64,000 nt of DNA, taken from NCBI RefSeq assembly GCF_007859275.1, contig NZ_VOHC01000033.1, positions 120,952 through 184,951 of the forward strand, written 5' to 3'. This document shows, one piece after another, positions 17,568 through 26,782 of this stretch. The notes below the pieces were generated by a model. The model ran no database searches. It was not told where the DNA came from and saw only the letters and a list, made by a program, of their open reading frames with translations. The stretch comes from Planomicrobium sp. CPCC 101079. GTDB lineage: Bacteria; Bacillota; Bacilli; Bacillales_A; Planococcaceae. Every line of letters starts with the position of its first letter. Position 1 is the first letter of the stretch. The position numbers and the translations under genes were made by a program.

Positions 17568-18397
17568 TTTCTAGCATACGAGTTGGCGCTAAAAGCAATT
17601 GGGCGATCGCAATCTGTGCAGTTGTGTTGCTTGTTTTTTTCCTTGTCAGTATTCTGGCTCCCTGGATTGCGCCACATGATCCCATTCAAGTAAATCTGGC
17701 ACTGAAACTGTCTTCACCTTCATGGGAATACCCATTAGGCACCGACCATTTAGGCCGCTGCAATTTATCGCGCCTGTTATACGGGGCACGTGTTTCTTTA
17801 GGTTTTGCTTCGTTGATCTTTGTCGCTTCGCTAGGAGTTGGGCTGCTGGTCGGAACGATTGCAGGATATAGAGGCGGGTGGATCGACCTTTTCCTTATGC
17901 GGTTTTGCGATGGGGTAATGGCATTCCCGAATCTGGTTTTGGTCCTTGGCATCGTCGGTTTGTTGGGGCCCGGGCTTTGGCAGGTAGTGTTAGCGTTAAT
18001 GATGGTCCAGTGGGTCTATTATGCGCGGATGATCCGCGGTATGGTCGTCAGCATGAAACAGCAGAACTTCATTACGGCAGCCAGGATCAGCGGATCGTCG
18101 ACTGGGAAAATCATCAGGCGGCACTTGGTTCCAAATGTGCTTCCGCCGATTCTGGTCATGGGAACACTTGAAATGGGATGGGCCATCATGGACATTTCAG
18201 CTTTATCGTTTCTTGGGCTAGGCATACAGCCGCCTACTCCCGAATGGGGAGCCATGATTCAGGAAGGCAAGAACTTTATACGCAGCCAGCCCGAACTGAT
18301 GCTTTATCCGGGCTTGATGATCTTGTTAGTCGTTATTTCTTTTAATGTATTGGGTGAATCGTTATCGGAACGATTTGGTGTGAAGAGACGTTATTGA
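17564..18397 (+). CDS. nikC: ABC transporter permease NikC-like
   Basis: A 277-residue DppC/NikC-type permease with an N-terminal membrane segment followed by the typical LGTDHLGRCNLSRLLYGAR motif and five further segments. The TTG start at 17564 is chosen: AAAGGAAGGA lies seven bases upstream and the TTGA overlap with the nikB stop is a classic coupling arrangement. A longer reading from ATG 17543 has no ribosome site. It partners with NikB. Confidence 0.85.
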   Translation: MISSIRVGAKSNWAIAICAVVLLVFFLVSILAPWIAPHDPIQVNLALKLSSPSWEYPLGTDHLGRCNLSRLLYGARVSLGFASLIFVASLGVGLLVGTIAGYRGGWIDLFLMRFCDGVMAFPNLVLVLGIVGLLGPGLWQVVLALMMVQWVYYARMIRGMVVSMKQQNFITAARISGSSTGKIIRRHLVPNVLPPILVMGTLEMGWAIMDISALSFLGLGIQPPTPEWGAMIQEGKNFIRSQPELMLYPGLMILLVVISFNVLGESLSERFGVKRRY

Positions 18398-18413
18398 AAG
18401 GGGATCGGTGCAG

Positions 18414-19241
18414 ATGGAAAAACAACGCAATGTTTTGCAGATGAGCGGACTGAATGTCACTGTGAAATCTCAACAAGGGATGGTCCCTCTTGTTCAAAAT
18501 CTCCAATTGGAATTAAAGCCGGGGAAGATTTTGGGGCTTGTTGGAGAAAGCGGCAGCGGAAAAACCATTACCAGCATGGCCATTCTTCAGCTGTTAAATC
18601 AGAAAGCCATGAGAGTAGAAGGAAGCATCCAATTGCATGGCCGGGAGCTGATTGGCTTAAAGGAGAAGGAGATGCGGAGCATTCGTGGAAAAGACATCGG
18701 CTTCATCATGCAAAACCCTATGAACGCCTTCACCCCTGTTTATACAATCGGAAGCCAGTTTGTTGAAACAATCCGTATCCATACAGGACTGACAAAAAAA
18801 CAAGCGATCGCTTTGGCAGTTGATTCTTTAGAAAAAATGAACTTGCAGGAGCCTGCTGAAATTATGAATATGTATCCGTTTCAACTGAGCGGCGGAATGC
18901 TTCAACGGGTCATGATTGCGATATCGATGTGTCTGCGTCCTTCAATCGTGATTGCCGATGAGCCGACAACGGCTCTTGATGTGGCAACCCAGCTGCAAGT
19001 ATTAAGGGAGCTGGACCGCCTGCGAACGGAATGCGGCACAGCCATTTTGCTGATTTCGCATGATCTGGGCGTGATTTCGGAACTTGCAGACGAAGTCGCT
19101 GTAATGCAAAAAGGCCGGATTGTAGAACAGGCGGATGTCTACCGGCTGTTCGATTACCCGCAACACGATTATACAAAAAAGCTGCTGCAGGCACGGCCTG
19201 TATTGCCAGCGCATGAAGAGCTGAGTAAACTTGTTATATAG
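18414..19241 (+). CDS. nikD: ABC transporter ATPase NikD-like
   Basis: A 275-residue ATPase of the oligopeptide/nickel group with Walker A GESGSGKT, the Q-loop (IMQNPMNAFTP), signature LSGGMLQR and Walker B IVIADEPTTALD. It powers uptake through NikBC together with NikE. ATG 18414 is preferred to GTG 18408 because AAAGGGGA lies nine bases before the ATG. The protein ends shortly after the catalytic core and lacks the long C-terminal oligopeptide-type extension. Confidence 0.87.
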   Translation: MEKQRNVLQMSGLNVTVKSQQGMVPLVQNLQLELKPGKILGLVGESGSGKTITSMAILQLLNQKAMRVEGSIQLHGRELIGLKEKEMRSIRGKDIGFIMQNPMNAFTPVYTIGSQFVETIRIHTGLTKKQAIALAVDSLEKMNLQEPAEIMNMYPFQLSGGMLQRVMIAISMCLRPSIVIADEPTTALDVATQLQVLRELDRLRTECGTAILLISHDLGVISELADEVAVMQKGRIVEQADVYRLFDYPQHDYTKKLLQARPVLPAHEELSKLVI

Positions 19242-19287
19242 ACTCGACACATATAGAGCTGCAAACCGGACGGGAGGGAGAGAACCG

Positions 19288-20109
19288 ATGAGTTTACTGG
19301 AAGTGAAAAAAGTATCACATTCATACGGCTCTTCCCGCTCTTTTTGGCGTCCGTCAAACGATGCGCAAGTTCTTTCCGATGTTTCGCTTTCTATTGATCA
19401 AGGAACGTGTATGGGACTGCTTGGGACTAGCGGAGCTGGAAAAAGCACGTTGGGAAAAGTAATTTTAGGTTTGGAGAAACCGCAACAAGGTGAAGTGATC
19501 TTCCAAGGACAAAACCTTTATAAAATGGATTCCAAAACCCGGAGAGGAATTCGAAGAGATCTTCAAGTCGTCTTTCAAGACAGCTATTCATCAGTGAATC
19601 CGCGGCTTACCGCGGAAAAGATTATCGGAGAACCACTTGAGAACTACGAGAAGCTGTCTCCTGCTGAACAACAAAGAACCGTCGCAAACCTGTTGGAGAT
19701 GGTAGGGTTGACAGCAGCTGATATGAAAAAGGTTCCTCGGCAATTTAGCGGAGGGCAGTTGCAGCGCATTAGCATTGCAAGAGCCATCGCCCTGAAACCG
19801 AAGATGATTGTCTTGGACGAATCTGTAAGCAGCCTCGATATGGTGAACCAAATGAATATCTTGAATTTGTTAAATGAGTTGAAGTCAGTTTATGGCCTTT
19901 CCTATCTTTTTATCACGCATGACATTCGCGCCGCATATTCCGTTTCGGACTCCTTGGCAGTGTTGGAAAAGGGGAAGATCATAGAAGTTTGCAATGACAA
20001 AAACGACATCTTTACGTCGCAGCAACCGGTCGTTAAGAATTTAGTGGCTTCCATTCTTCCGGAGCATCCCCGAAACCGTACACTTTCCGCCGGCAAGAGT
20101 CGTGCATAG
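19288..20109 (+). CDS. nikE: ABC transporter ATPase NikE-like
   Basis: A 273-residue ATPase with Walker A GTSGAGKST, signature FSGGQLQR, Walker B MIVLDESVSSLD and switch His (FITHD). It is the second ATPase of the importer. ATG 19288 follows GGGAGGGAGAG; the longer frame from 19231 overlaps nikD without a ribosome site. It is the last gene of the operon. No clear terminator was found directly behind it. Confidence 0.87.
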   Translation: MSLLEVKKVSHSYGSSRSFWRPSNDAQVLSDVSLSIDQGTCMGLLGTSGAGKSTLGKVILGLEKPQQGEVIFQGQNLYKMDSKTRRGIRRDLQVVFQDSYSSVNPRLTAEKIIGEPLENYEKLSPAEQQRTVANLLEMVGLTAADMKKVPRQFSGGQLQRISIARAIALKPKMIVLDESVSSLDMVNQMNILNLLNELKSVYGLSYLFITHDIRAAYSVSDSLAVLEKGKIIEVCNDKNDIFTSQQPVVKNLVASILPEHPRNRTLSAGKSRA

Positions 20110-20223
20110 AAAACCTCATCAAGCAGGCCGTTTGAACGCGGCCAGAAGTAAAATAACCCCCAGAAGGACGCACAGATTGATATGTTATCTTCTAAAGGTT
20201 CTTTTTAATTTGGCTAAAATTTA

Positions 20224-20570
20224 ATACACCTTATGAACTTGTCCTGATTGTGCGCCTTCAACACTTTTTAAGTAAGCATTCGAAACTTTATCTGCGGATA
20301 CCGGATTAAACCCCTTACTCCGGAAATAAGTGTAAAACTGCCGCCATCGTTAATGTAATTCTGGCCAATCAACACCAAATTCACTTGGCCCTTAAGTTTA
20401 CTATTTATAGCCACTTCGTTCAGTTCCGGTGTCAATTCGCTTAAATCCCCAAAATGGGATGCGCCCGTCGTGCTTATCGCAGCATCAATGTTCGGAATTT
20501 TTTTTACATTTGTTCAATGTTCTCAATAGACGTTATATCAACTTTTGAATCAATTCGTTTTAGAAATTTG
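20224..20570 (-). pseudogene. Short-chain dehydrogenase pseudogene
   Basis: Minus-strand translation gives pieces of an SDR enzyme in three frames. First KVDITSIENIEQM, then after a one-base shift in an A-run KKIPNIDAAISTTGASHFG and KLKGQVNLVLIGQNYI, with GGSFTLISG. After a further shift and an internal gap comes the C-terminus PVSADKVSNAYLKSVEGAQ. The N-terminal NAD(P)-binding glycine motif and the section after ISG, where the catalytic Tyr would lie, are missing. It is a clear relic between the nik operon and the methyltransferase. Confidence 0.75.
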
Positions 20571-20572
20571 AG

Positions 20573-20601
20573 TTGACTTATTATTTTATAAGTGATAAAT
20601 T
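20573..20601 (+). promoter_or_regulatory. Possible promoter of methyltransferase gene
   Basis: TTGACT (20573-20578), 17 bases, then TAAATT. It lies about 190 bases before the gene. The leader between them holds two possible hairpins: AGTCTT/AAGACT near 20623-20645, and AGCCC/GGGCT near 20663-20686. Confidence 0.4.
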
Positions 20602-20786
20602 GAATTTAATTAAAGATAACTACAGTCTTTAATGTCTTTTAAGACTATAAATAGATAACTGAGAGCCCCTTTTAGAAGGAGAGGGCTTCGGATTATTGAA
20701 TTGGGCTCTGATCGGCAAAGAACTAAGGGATCACTTCAAAGCTTCCAGCAAAACAGTTTCTTTTAATATAAGGAGGATCTATGTAA

Positions 20787-21371
20787 ATGAATTCAGAACA
20801 CGGCAAGTCTCATGGCACCAATCATCACAAAGGCAAAATCTCGTATCTGGACAGCCTTGAACGAAGAGGGGAATTTGCCCCGGAGCAGCTAATAAGCGTA
20901 AGCCCGATTAAAGAAACGGACACTATTTTGGATTTTGGTGCAGGCACCGGCTATTTTTCATTGCCTTTGGCCAAAGCAGTGAAGGGCACAGTTTATGCAC
21001 TGGATATTGACGCCAGCATGTTGGAGTTGATAAATTCGAAAGCTTTAAAAGAGGAAATTACCAATATCGTTACGATTCAAGGAAGTGACGCAGAAGTTTC
21101 AGTGCCAGACGGGTCAATAGATGTCGTAATCGCCTCTTTGGTTTTGCATGAAATTCAACCGCTGGCTGCGGCCATAATACGGATCAAAGGAGCACTTAAA
21201 GAAGAGGGGTATTTAATCTGTGTTGAGCTTGAGCCTAAAAGGCATTCCGGTCATCAAGCACCACGAATTACATCGGCCGATATGGAAAGGGAATTAACGG
21301 CTGCCGGATTGCGGATAACCAAAAAATTCTTTCCAACAGAAAACTTGTATGTTTTGGTAGCACAAAAATAA
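20787..21371 (+). CDS. SAM-dependent methyltransferase (class I)
   Basis: A 194-residue Rossmann-fold methyltransferase of the UbiE/Methyltransf_11 type. Motif I is LDFGAGTGYFSLPLA, motif II YALDIDASML, and the later SLVLHEI strand is typical. The first 25 residues are His-rich (HGKSHGTNHHKGK). The substrate is unknown. AAGGAGG at 20770-20776 is followed by an ATG-TAA start-stop pair at 20781-20786, immediately before the real ATG at 20787. This minimal upstream frame could lower or tune translation. Confidence 0.8.
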   Translation: MNSEHGKSHGTNHHKGKISYLDSLERRGEFAPEQLISVSPIKETDTILDFGAGTGYFSLPLAKAVKGTVYALDIDASMLELINSKALKEEITNIVTIQGSDAEVSVPDGSIDVVIASLVLHEIQPLAAAIIRIKGALKEEGYLICVELEPKRHSGHQAPRITSADMERELTAAGLRITKKFFPTENLYVLVAQK

Positions 21372-21539
21372 ATTTATAAAGTGGAAAAAATTTTACTTTA
21401 ATTAAGGATAAAAGATATCTTTAAAGTATCTAATAAAACATTTTGAAGATCTTGCCATTAAAATACGAGGCAGGATAGCTGCCATTTTTAAAAAATCTAG
21501 TATTTCCATTCATTCTAAACTGAGAAAGTAGGGATCGAT

Positions 21540-21767
21540 TTGTTCTTTTTCAAGAATCTCTTGCGGCATTACCATCCTGTATATGCTTCTGCCAATATTT
21601 CGTGCATGAAACAGTTGGAGAACTTTCTGCAGGCAAAACAATGCGATCGATGTTTTATCGATGTTAAAGGTTTTCCCGTCTATGTGATGAAATGTCCGGA
21701 CGCTGTTTCAGGGTCAATCAAGCGATGGATTCATAGCGAAGGATTTGTATGCAAGAAGAATATTTAG
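21540..21767 (+). CDS. Possible small Cys-containing protein
   Basis: A 75-residue frame with a TTG start behind a weak GGGAT site. It contains QCDRCFIDVKGFPVYVMKC and four to five Cys. No family was recognised. It could be a real small protein or a relic in this decayed region; support is weak. Confidence 0.25.
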   Translation: MFFFKNLLRHYHPVYASANISCMKQLENFLQAKQCDRCFIDVKGFPVYVMKCPDAVSGSIKRWIHSEGFVCKKNI

Positions 21768-21831
21768 TGCTTTTTAAGTTATGGAAACAAAGAAAAACAA
21801 TCAGGAACCTTTCTTCCGTCCATCCGAGAAG

Positions 21832-22500
21832 CTACATTTTGTTATTGCTAATATCCTGTTTTATAGGAAGAGAGGAGCAGAGGTTCCTTTCTTCTTTTTG
21901 TTGGTAGAAATAGATTATTAAGTAAAACTGTAAAAAAACAGCAGGACGCACCAAATCGTACCGATTCAAGCCATCAAAAGCAGGAAATGAAGCGGAAGGC
22001 GGCGACACCAGCAGGAGCAGTGAAGGAGTGAAACAACGGAGCAACACGAGCCAAAGATACAGAGGGGAGCGAAGGGAGCGGCTGAGGCCGTGCGCGCGGA
22101 AAGCATCCGTCTGGAGCGAAATGAAAAAGCTGCCGAGTGTTTCTCGACAGCCTGGAGAATTGCTCTCATTCATAGGGCAACTCTCGGGAAGTTTTATTTT
22201 ATACATCTGCGTTGAATGAAGACGTTCTTGATAAGCCAACTGGCCAGTGTGGAGGGACGAGCGTATCCGACAAGAGTAGCCAGGTCTTCCAAGACCAGAC
22301 TTCTTTTTTGTGGAAACTTCGTTTGCCAAATCAATCCCTCCAACTATACGCGGTTATTTTTAGTATAAGAGGTGTTGCAGTGTAAACTGCAAGTTTTTTT
22401 ATTTGAAAAATAAAAGAAAATTTTCAAAGCCTGAAACTGTGGTAGAAGCTACTGCAAGCCTATTACAGGAATGCTTTTGCAAGACAACTGCAGTTTAGAT
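21832..22500. other. Gene-poor region with hairpins
   Basis: No convincing gene. A hairpin at 22128-22150 (GCTGCCGAG against CTCGACAGC) followed on the minus strand by a T-run looks like a leftward terminator. On the minus strand a TTG at 22329 has a GGAGGG site and opens a 165-residue frame, but it crosses this hairpin and a high-GC stretch (GAGCGAAGGGAGCGGCTGAG near 22066-22085) of the kind seen in dispersed repeats. It is treated as non-coding or decayed. Confidence 0.4.
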
Positions 22501-22734
22501 TTATAAAGAAAAGGAAATTGATATAATTAGTATTTTCGAAGCCACGGATTGATTCTTGCTGCTATCCACGCAATAGTACCGATGTCTCCCAATCACTTGT
22601 ATAAACTTAAGAAAAAAAGCAGCAGACGCAATTCCGAAGTATCTCCCCTTAAAATGAATCGCTTCTTTCCCTGAATTAGGTAAAAGTCCCCTCATATTAA
22701 AAGTTAAAAAGAAGAAGGAAAGAGAGAATCGCAA
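22501..22734 (-). pseudogene. Possible ArsR-type regulator remnant
   Basis: The minus-strand frame contains GRHRYYCVDSSKNQSVASKI, which resembles the wing and final helix of ArsR-family regulators (GRHRYY followed by an acidic or hydrophobic helix with VA). The upstream part is only loosely like the recognition helix. It may be a decayed regulator gene; the call rests on one short motif. Confidence 0.25.
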
Positions 22735-22765
22735 CAGCCCTATTTTATTGCTGTAGAAAGGAAGG

Positions 22766-22794
22766 TTGACAACTTTCTAAAACTCACGTAACGT
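22766..22794 (+). promoter_or_regulatory. Possible promoter of BCCT gene
   Basis: A perfect TTGACA at 22766-22771, 17 bases, then a weak -10 TAACGT at 22789-22794. The start codon is 36 bases further on. Confidence 0.45.
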
Positions 22795-22830
22795 TAAATA
22801 TTGTGTTGAAAAAGTTTGGAGGGAAACTAT

Positions 22831-24327
22831 ATGAAGAAAGTAACCAATGTTTTCTGGATTTCGCTTGCCTTGGTCTTGCTGGCTGTCGGCTACGGAGCGT
22901 TTGCCCCAGAGAATTTCGCAGAAGTTACCGGGAATATAGAAGCGTTCCTGACATCGTCGTTCGGTTGGTACTACTTATTGATCGTATCGATCATGGTCTT
23001 ATTCTGCCTATTTTTTCTTGTCAGTCCGATGGGGCAAATTAAATTGGGGAAAGACACCGATAAGCCGGAGTTTTCATTCGGCACTTGGATTGCTATGTTA
23101 TTCTCGGCAGGAATGGGCATTGGGCTTGTATTCTGGGGAGCAGCTGAACCGCTGTCCCACTATGCAATTGATCCTGCTACAGCTGAGCCAGGTACAGCAG
23201 AAGCATTCCGCGAATCTATGCGTTTCACATTTTTCCATTGGGGAATCCATGCATGGGCAATTTATGCAGTCGTTGCTTTAGCTCTTGCGTATTTCCAATT
23301 CCGAAAAGGGGAACCAGGCCTGATTTCTGCCACTTTAAAGCCGATTTTCGGTAAGAAAATGAACGGGCCTTGGGGCACTTTAGTGGACGTTATTGCAATT
23401 TTTGCTACAGCAGTTGGGGTGGCGACCACACTTGGTTTCGGCACTATCCAAATCAATGAAGGTTTGGCGTTCTTGTTTGATGCGGTGCCCGGAAACAGCT
23501 TTACCGTCCAAATCATCATCATTGCCGTTGCTACTGTTTTGTTCTTGGCTTCAGCTTGGAGCGGACTGAGCAAAGGCATCAAGTATTTGTCGAATACCAA
23601 TATGGTGTTGGCAATTTCATTGCTTGCCTTGGTGCTGATTTTTGGGCCGACCTTATTGATTCTGAACATGTTTACAGATTCTATAGGAAGTTATTTCCAA
23701 AACCTGTTGCGTATGAGTTTCCGCGCTGCACCGATTGATGCAGAAAACCGTGCTTGGATTGATGGCTGGACCATCTTCTATTGGGCATGGTGGATTTCCT
23801 GGTCTCCATTTGTCGGGATATTTATCGCCCGAGTTTCAAAAGGCCGGACAATTCGCCAATTTTTATTCGGAGTATTGATCATCCCTACAGTGCTCAGCTT
23901 TATCTGGTTTGCGGCATTTGGCTCAACAGCTATAGATGTCCAAAGTTCCGGAAACGATTTAACAGGCTTATTAACCTCCGAAACGTTGTTCGGCGTATTT
24001 GAACAGCTGCCGTTGGGGACATTTATGTCCATTATCGCGATCTTATTGGTCTCAACATTTTTCATTACATCTGCAGATTCTGCGACATTTGTTTTGGGGA
24101 TGCAATCAACAAACGGCTCGCTTCATCCATCAAATGCGATCAAGGTAACATGGGGAGTCGCTCAATCGTCCATTGCTGTCATTCTGCTGTCAGCTGGCGG
24201 TCTTGATGCACTTCAAACCGCATTGATCATTTCAGCCTTCCCGTTCTCTTTTATCATGCTATTGATGATGGGGTCTTTCTACAAATCTCTGAGCCTCGAG
24301 TACAAAGCCATAAAACGCAAACGATAA
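22831..24327 (+). CDS. Glycine betaine/choline BCCT transporter (OpuD/BetL-like)
   Basis: A 498-residue, twelve-helix carrier of the BCCT family, which takes up betaine or related osmolytes with sodium. The unwound helix motif [14 protein letters not shown] and the substrate-site helix [19 protein letters not shown] are intact. Gly-Met-Gly in the first motif points to sodium coupling as in BetP. ATG 22831 follows GGAGGG by seven bases. It probably protects against salt stress, which fits a Planococcus-like halotolerant host. A terminator follows directly. Confidence 0.9.
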   Translation: MKKVTNVFWISLALVLLAVGYGAFAPENFAEVTGNIEAFLTSSFGWYYLLIVSIMVLFCLFFLVSPMGQIKLGKDTDKPEFSFGTWIAMLFSAGMGIGLVFWGAAEPLSHYAIDPATAEPGTAEAFRESMRFTFFHWGIHAWAIYAVVALALAYFQFRKGEPGLISATLKPIFGKKMNGPWGTLVDVIAIFATAVGVATTLGFGTIQINEGLAFLFDAVPGNSFTVQIIIIAVATVLFLASAWSGLSKGIKYLSNTNMVLAISLLALVLIFGPTLLILNMFTDSIGSYFQNLLRMSFRAAPIDAENRAWIDGWTIFYWAWWISWSPFVGIFIARVSKGRTIRQFLFGVLIIPTVLSFIWFAAFGSTAIDVQSSGNDLTGLLTSETLFGVFEQLPLGTFMSIIAILLVSTFFITSADSATFVLGMQSTNGSLHPSNAIKVTWGVAQSSIAVILLSAGGLDALQTALIISAFPFSFIMLLMMGSFYKSLSLEYKAIKRKR

Positions 24328-24352
24328 AACCGCCGCCTCGGCGGTTTTTTTG
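24328..24352 (+). terminator. Terminator of BCCT gene
   Basis: ACCGCCG/CGGCGGT hairpin (24329-24335, 24339-24345) with a run of seven T, starting right after the stop codon. Confidence 0.9.
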
Positions 24353-24405
24353 TTCAATAACAGGTATAATGGATGGAGTGTTTTATGAAGGATGGAGGAT
24401 ATACG

Positions 24406-25305
24406 ATGAATGAAAAACCACATGTATTATTGGTGGACGGAATGGCGCTCTTATTCCGTTCGTTTTTTGCGACTTCCGCTGTCGGCCAGTATTTCCGGAC
24501 AACGGATGGATTGGCGACAAATGCGGTGCAGGGATTTGCACGGCATGTGCTCGCTGCAAAGACGATGATGAAGCCGACGCATCTAGCCGTTTGCTGGGAT
24601 ATGGGAGCCCATACGTTCCGGACCGATATGTTCGATGGCTACAAATCGAACCGGCCAGCGCCTCCCGATGATATGCTTCATCAATTTGACTTGGCCAAAA
24701 AAGTGTCTGAGCAGCTTGGCTGGCAGAATTACGGGGAAAAGGGGATTGAGGCGGATGATTTTATCGGCTCTTTCACCAAGCAATGGCAAGATAAGGCGAA
24801 ATTCACCATCATCACGGGCGATAAGGACATGCTGCAATTGTTGAATCCTTCTGTCGAGATAGCCTTTATGAAAAAAGGCTTCCATGTTTACGACGTCTAT
24901 ACGGAAGACCGTTTTAGAGAAGAGTACGGCATCGAGCCAGCGCAATTTGCGGACGTTAAAGCATTTATGGGAGATGCGAGTGATGGCTACCCGGGAGTTA
25001 AAGGCATTGGACCGAAGACAGCGCTGCAGCTAATACAGCAGTATGGATCAACAGACGGCGTGTTAGCTGCCATCGGCGAACTGAAACCGGCCCAAAAGAA
25101 AAAGATAGAAGAGCATAAGGATATGCTGCTGCTATCTAAAGAGTTAGCGGTTATCAAATGCGACATTCCGCTCGATGTTTCACTCAGTGAAATCACTGTG
25201 CCAAACTATACAAGCGATATGGTCCAGCTGTTCGACGACCAGGAATTGAAATTGTTGGCGCGGCAATTGGAAAAAAGTATAGCGCCCGTCAATCCTTTTG
25301 AATAG
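24406..25305 (+). CDS. 5'-3' exonuclease (YpcP/PolI N-domain-like)
   Basis: A 299-residue protein matching the 5' nuclease domain of DNA polymerase I without the polymerase. Acidic metal-site motifs are LLVDGMALLFRSFF, VCWDMGAHTFR, EADDFIGSF and ITGDKDMLQL, followed by the helix-3-turn-helix DNA-binding segment GVKGIGPKTALQL. Such proteins remove RNA primers or flaps. ATG 24406 has GGAGGA upstream; the frame could extend to 24373, but a TATAAT at 24365-24370 lies too close for that start. The last 17 bases overlap the convergent C39-like gene. Confidence 0.85.
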   Translation: MNEKPHVLLVDGMALLFRSFFATSAVGQYFRTTDGLATNAVQGFARHVLAAKTMMKPTHLAVCWDMGAHTFRTDMFDGYKSNRPAPPDDMLHQFDLAKKVSEQLGWQNYGEKGIEADDFIGSFTKQWQDKAKFTIITGDKDMLQLLNPSVEIAFMKKGFHVYDVYTEDRFREEYGIEPAQFADVKAFMGDASDGYPGVKGIGPKTALQLIQQYGSTDGVLAAIGELKPAQKKKIEEHKDMLLLSKELAVIKCDIPLDVSLSEITVPNYTSDMVQLFDDQELKLLARQLEKSIAPVNPFE

Positions 25306-25804
25306 GAACAACTTTGATAAACGTTAAGACATTTCGATTCTTTTTATACGAAACTGCCCGGATGTTACTCGGGCGGTTTTTTTGTCCATTGTCATGAATA
25401 TAGAGGAGCAAATCGTCTGCTTTTTCTTCAAAGCCGATCAACGGCACCCAATGGTACTTATACGTTGGTTTTGAAAACCAGCGGAACGAAAAGTATCGGT
25501 CGAACTTCAACGCAAGCGGGCGTCCGGCAAGCAGCTCGCTTTTTACTTCGCCAATGTCCCTGGCCTTTTTGATGGTGTACCGCTGTCCGGCGAGCCTGCG
25601 CAGATTTTTTAACAGCCGCCATGTGAACAAGCCGATTGGCGTAGTGCCAAGCATTTTATAAAGTTCGTTGATGCCATAAACGGTTTTTTCGTGATGGCTG
25701 AGGATCGCAGCTGCGGTGACGGGGCCGCATGCGGATCCTTGCTTTTTACTGTCAATGCCAGGTGCATATTGGGACATGCCTTCAAACGGAATCAACGTTT
25801 TCAT
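25289..25804 (-). CDS. C39-like cysteine peptidase-fold protein
   Basis: A 171-residue soluble protein with the papain-like C39/BtrH layout: the Cys in QGSACGPVTAAAIL (after about residue 24), the His in YKYHWVPLIGFE and an Asp in IHDNG form a likely triad. It has no signal peptide or ABC domain, so it is a stand-alone cytosolic protein of unknown substrate. The 3' end overlaps the convergent exonuclease gene by 17 bases, with no terminator between them; an inverted repeat near 25350-25385 (ACTGCCCG and CGGGCGGTT) inside this gene may end transcription of the exonuclease gene. Confidence 0.65.
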   Translation of the reverse strand: MKTLIPFEGMSQYAPGIDSKKQGSACGPVTAAAILSHHEKTVYGINELYKMLGTTPIGLFTWRLLKNLRRLAGQRYTIKKARDIGEVKSELLAGRPLALKFDRYFSFRWFSKPTYKYHWVPLIGFEEKADDLLLYIHDNGQKNRPSNIRAVSYKKNRNVLTFIKVVPIQKD

Positions 25805-25833
25805 GGCAACCCTCTCCTTTAAGTGAATGGTTT

Positions 25834-26301
25834 CTATTTGATCTCAGCTAGCGCTTTTTCGTTTTCATTGAGCAATACCTTCAACGCAGTGCGGAAATTC
25901 GTATAAACTTCCAACTCTACTTGAATACCGGCATGAACGATTTCCCGTACAAAACGGGGATTGAACCCGACATAAATCGGGCGAAGCCCCATCAATTTCT
26001 GTGCGCTGTTCAGTTCGGCCAGTTCGCTTGCCAGTTCATTATAGTCGAACGCTTCAACGTCTTCTAATGTAACGCCAGTGAAATCGAAAACAACGCTTTC
26101 AGTTTCCCGGTGATCAGCCGCATACTGCAGCACTTTTGTCCGGATGGTTTCAAAGCGGTCCCGGTAAATAAATCCGGCAATCGGCACTAGAATAGTGCGA
26201 GGCACGATAGATGGGATGATAGGAGCGGACATATTTTTAATAACTTTTTCGTAATACTTGACCAACTTTTTTAGTTCTTTCAGTTCTTGTTGCTCATTCA
26301 T
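25834..26301 (-). CDS. STAS-domain protein (RsbR/RsbS-like)
   Basis: A 155-residue protein with a short N-terminal coiled helix (KELKKLVKYYEKVIKNM), the linker SAPIIPSIVPRTILVPIAG and a STAS domain (SVVFDFTGVTLEDVEAFDYN). This linker plus STAS arrangement is that of RsbR-type stressosome proteins, here without the N-terminal sensor domain. A phosphorylatable Thr or Ser is possible in FDFTGVT. It may act in stress signalling. The ATG at 26301 follows GAGGTG; the longer frame has no ribosome site. Confidence 0.7.
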   Translation of the reverse strand: MNEQQELKELKKLVKYYEKVIKNMSAPIIPSIVPRTILVPIAGFIYRDRFETIRTKVLQYAADHRETESVVFDFTGVTLEDVEAFDYNELASELAELNSAQKLMGLRPIYVGFNPRFVREIVHAGIQVELEVYTNFRTALKVLLNENEKALAEIK

Positions 26302-26359
26302 ATAAAGCACCTCAATTTTCATATTAAACACAGTGGAAAAGAAAAAGAATAGGCGTTTG

Positions 26360-26680
26360 CTATTCTTTTTGATCGGATAGGAATTGTGTTACCGATTCAG
26401 GAGATTTTGCATTAGCGCTATGAAGGTGGGCAGTTTTATCGCCGTTTTTGAAAATCAGCAAGCTAGGAATGCCCATTACTTCCCACTTTTCTGCAATTTC
26501 TGGCAGTTCATCGCGGTTAACGTCATACCATTGGTATTGATTGAATTCTTCAATGATCGGATCGATGAACATGTCCATCCGTGTGCAGTCCGGACACCAT
26601 CCAGCTTGGAATTTCACAATGACGGGTTCATTTTTGTCGATCACATTTTTAAATTGTTCTGCAGTAGTAATTGATTTCAT
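26360..26680 (-). CDS. Thioredoxin-family protein
   Basis: A 106-residue thioredoxin-fold protein with active site WCPDC and the cis-Pro segment GIPSLLIF. It resembles Bacillus YdbP/YtpP proteins more than housekeeping TrxA, whose site is WCGPC. It probably reduces cytosolic disulfides. It is followed on the minus strand by the STAS gene and is divergent from the fad operon. Confidence 0.82.
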   Translation of the reverse strand: MKSITTAEQFKNVIDKNEPVIVKFQAGWCPDCTRMDMFIDPIIEEFNQYQWYDVNRDELPEIAEKWEVMGIPSLLIFKNGDKTAHLHSANAKSPESVTQFLSDQKE

Positions 26681-26782
26681 ATTATATCGCCTCCATTTAT
26701 TCTCTTGTTCAGTGTACCGTTCTATGGCGTTTTCGAAAAGAGATTAATCTTTCAAGCAAAGTAAATTTTCTGGCAATTAATA

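Noticed and set aside
21832..22329. A 165-residue leftward frame with a GGAGGG site and TTG start
   Set aside because: It runs through a terminator-like hairpin and a repeat-like GC-rich block, and no part of the product was recognised. A short real N-terminus cannot be fully excluded.
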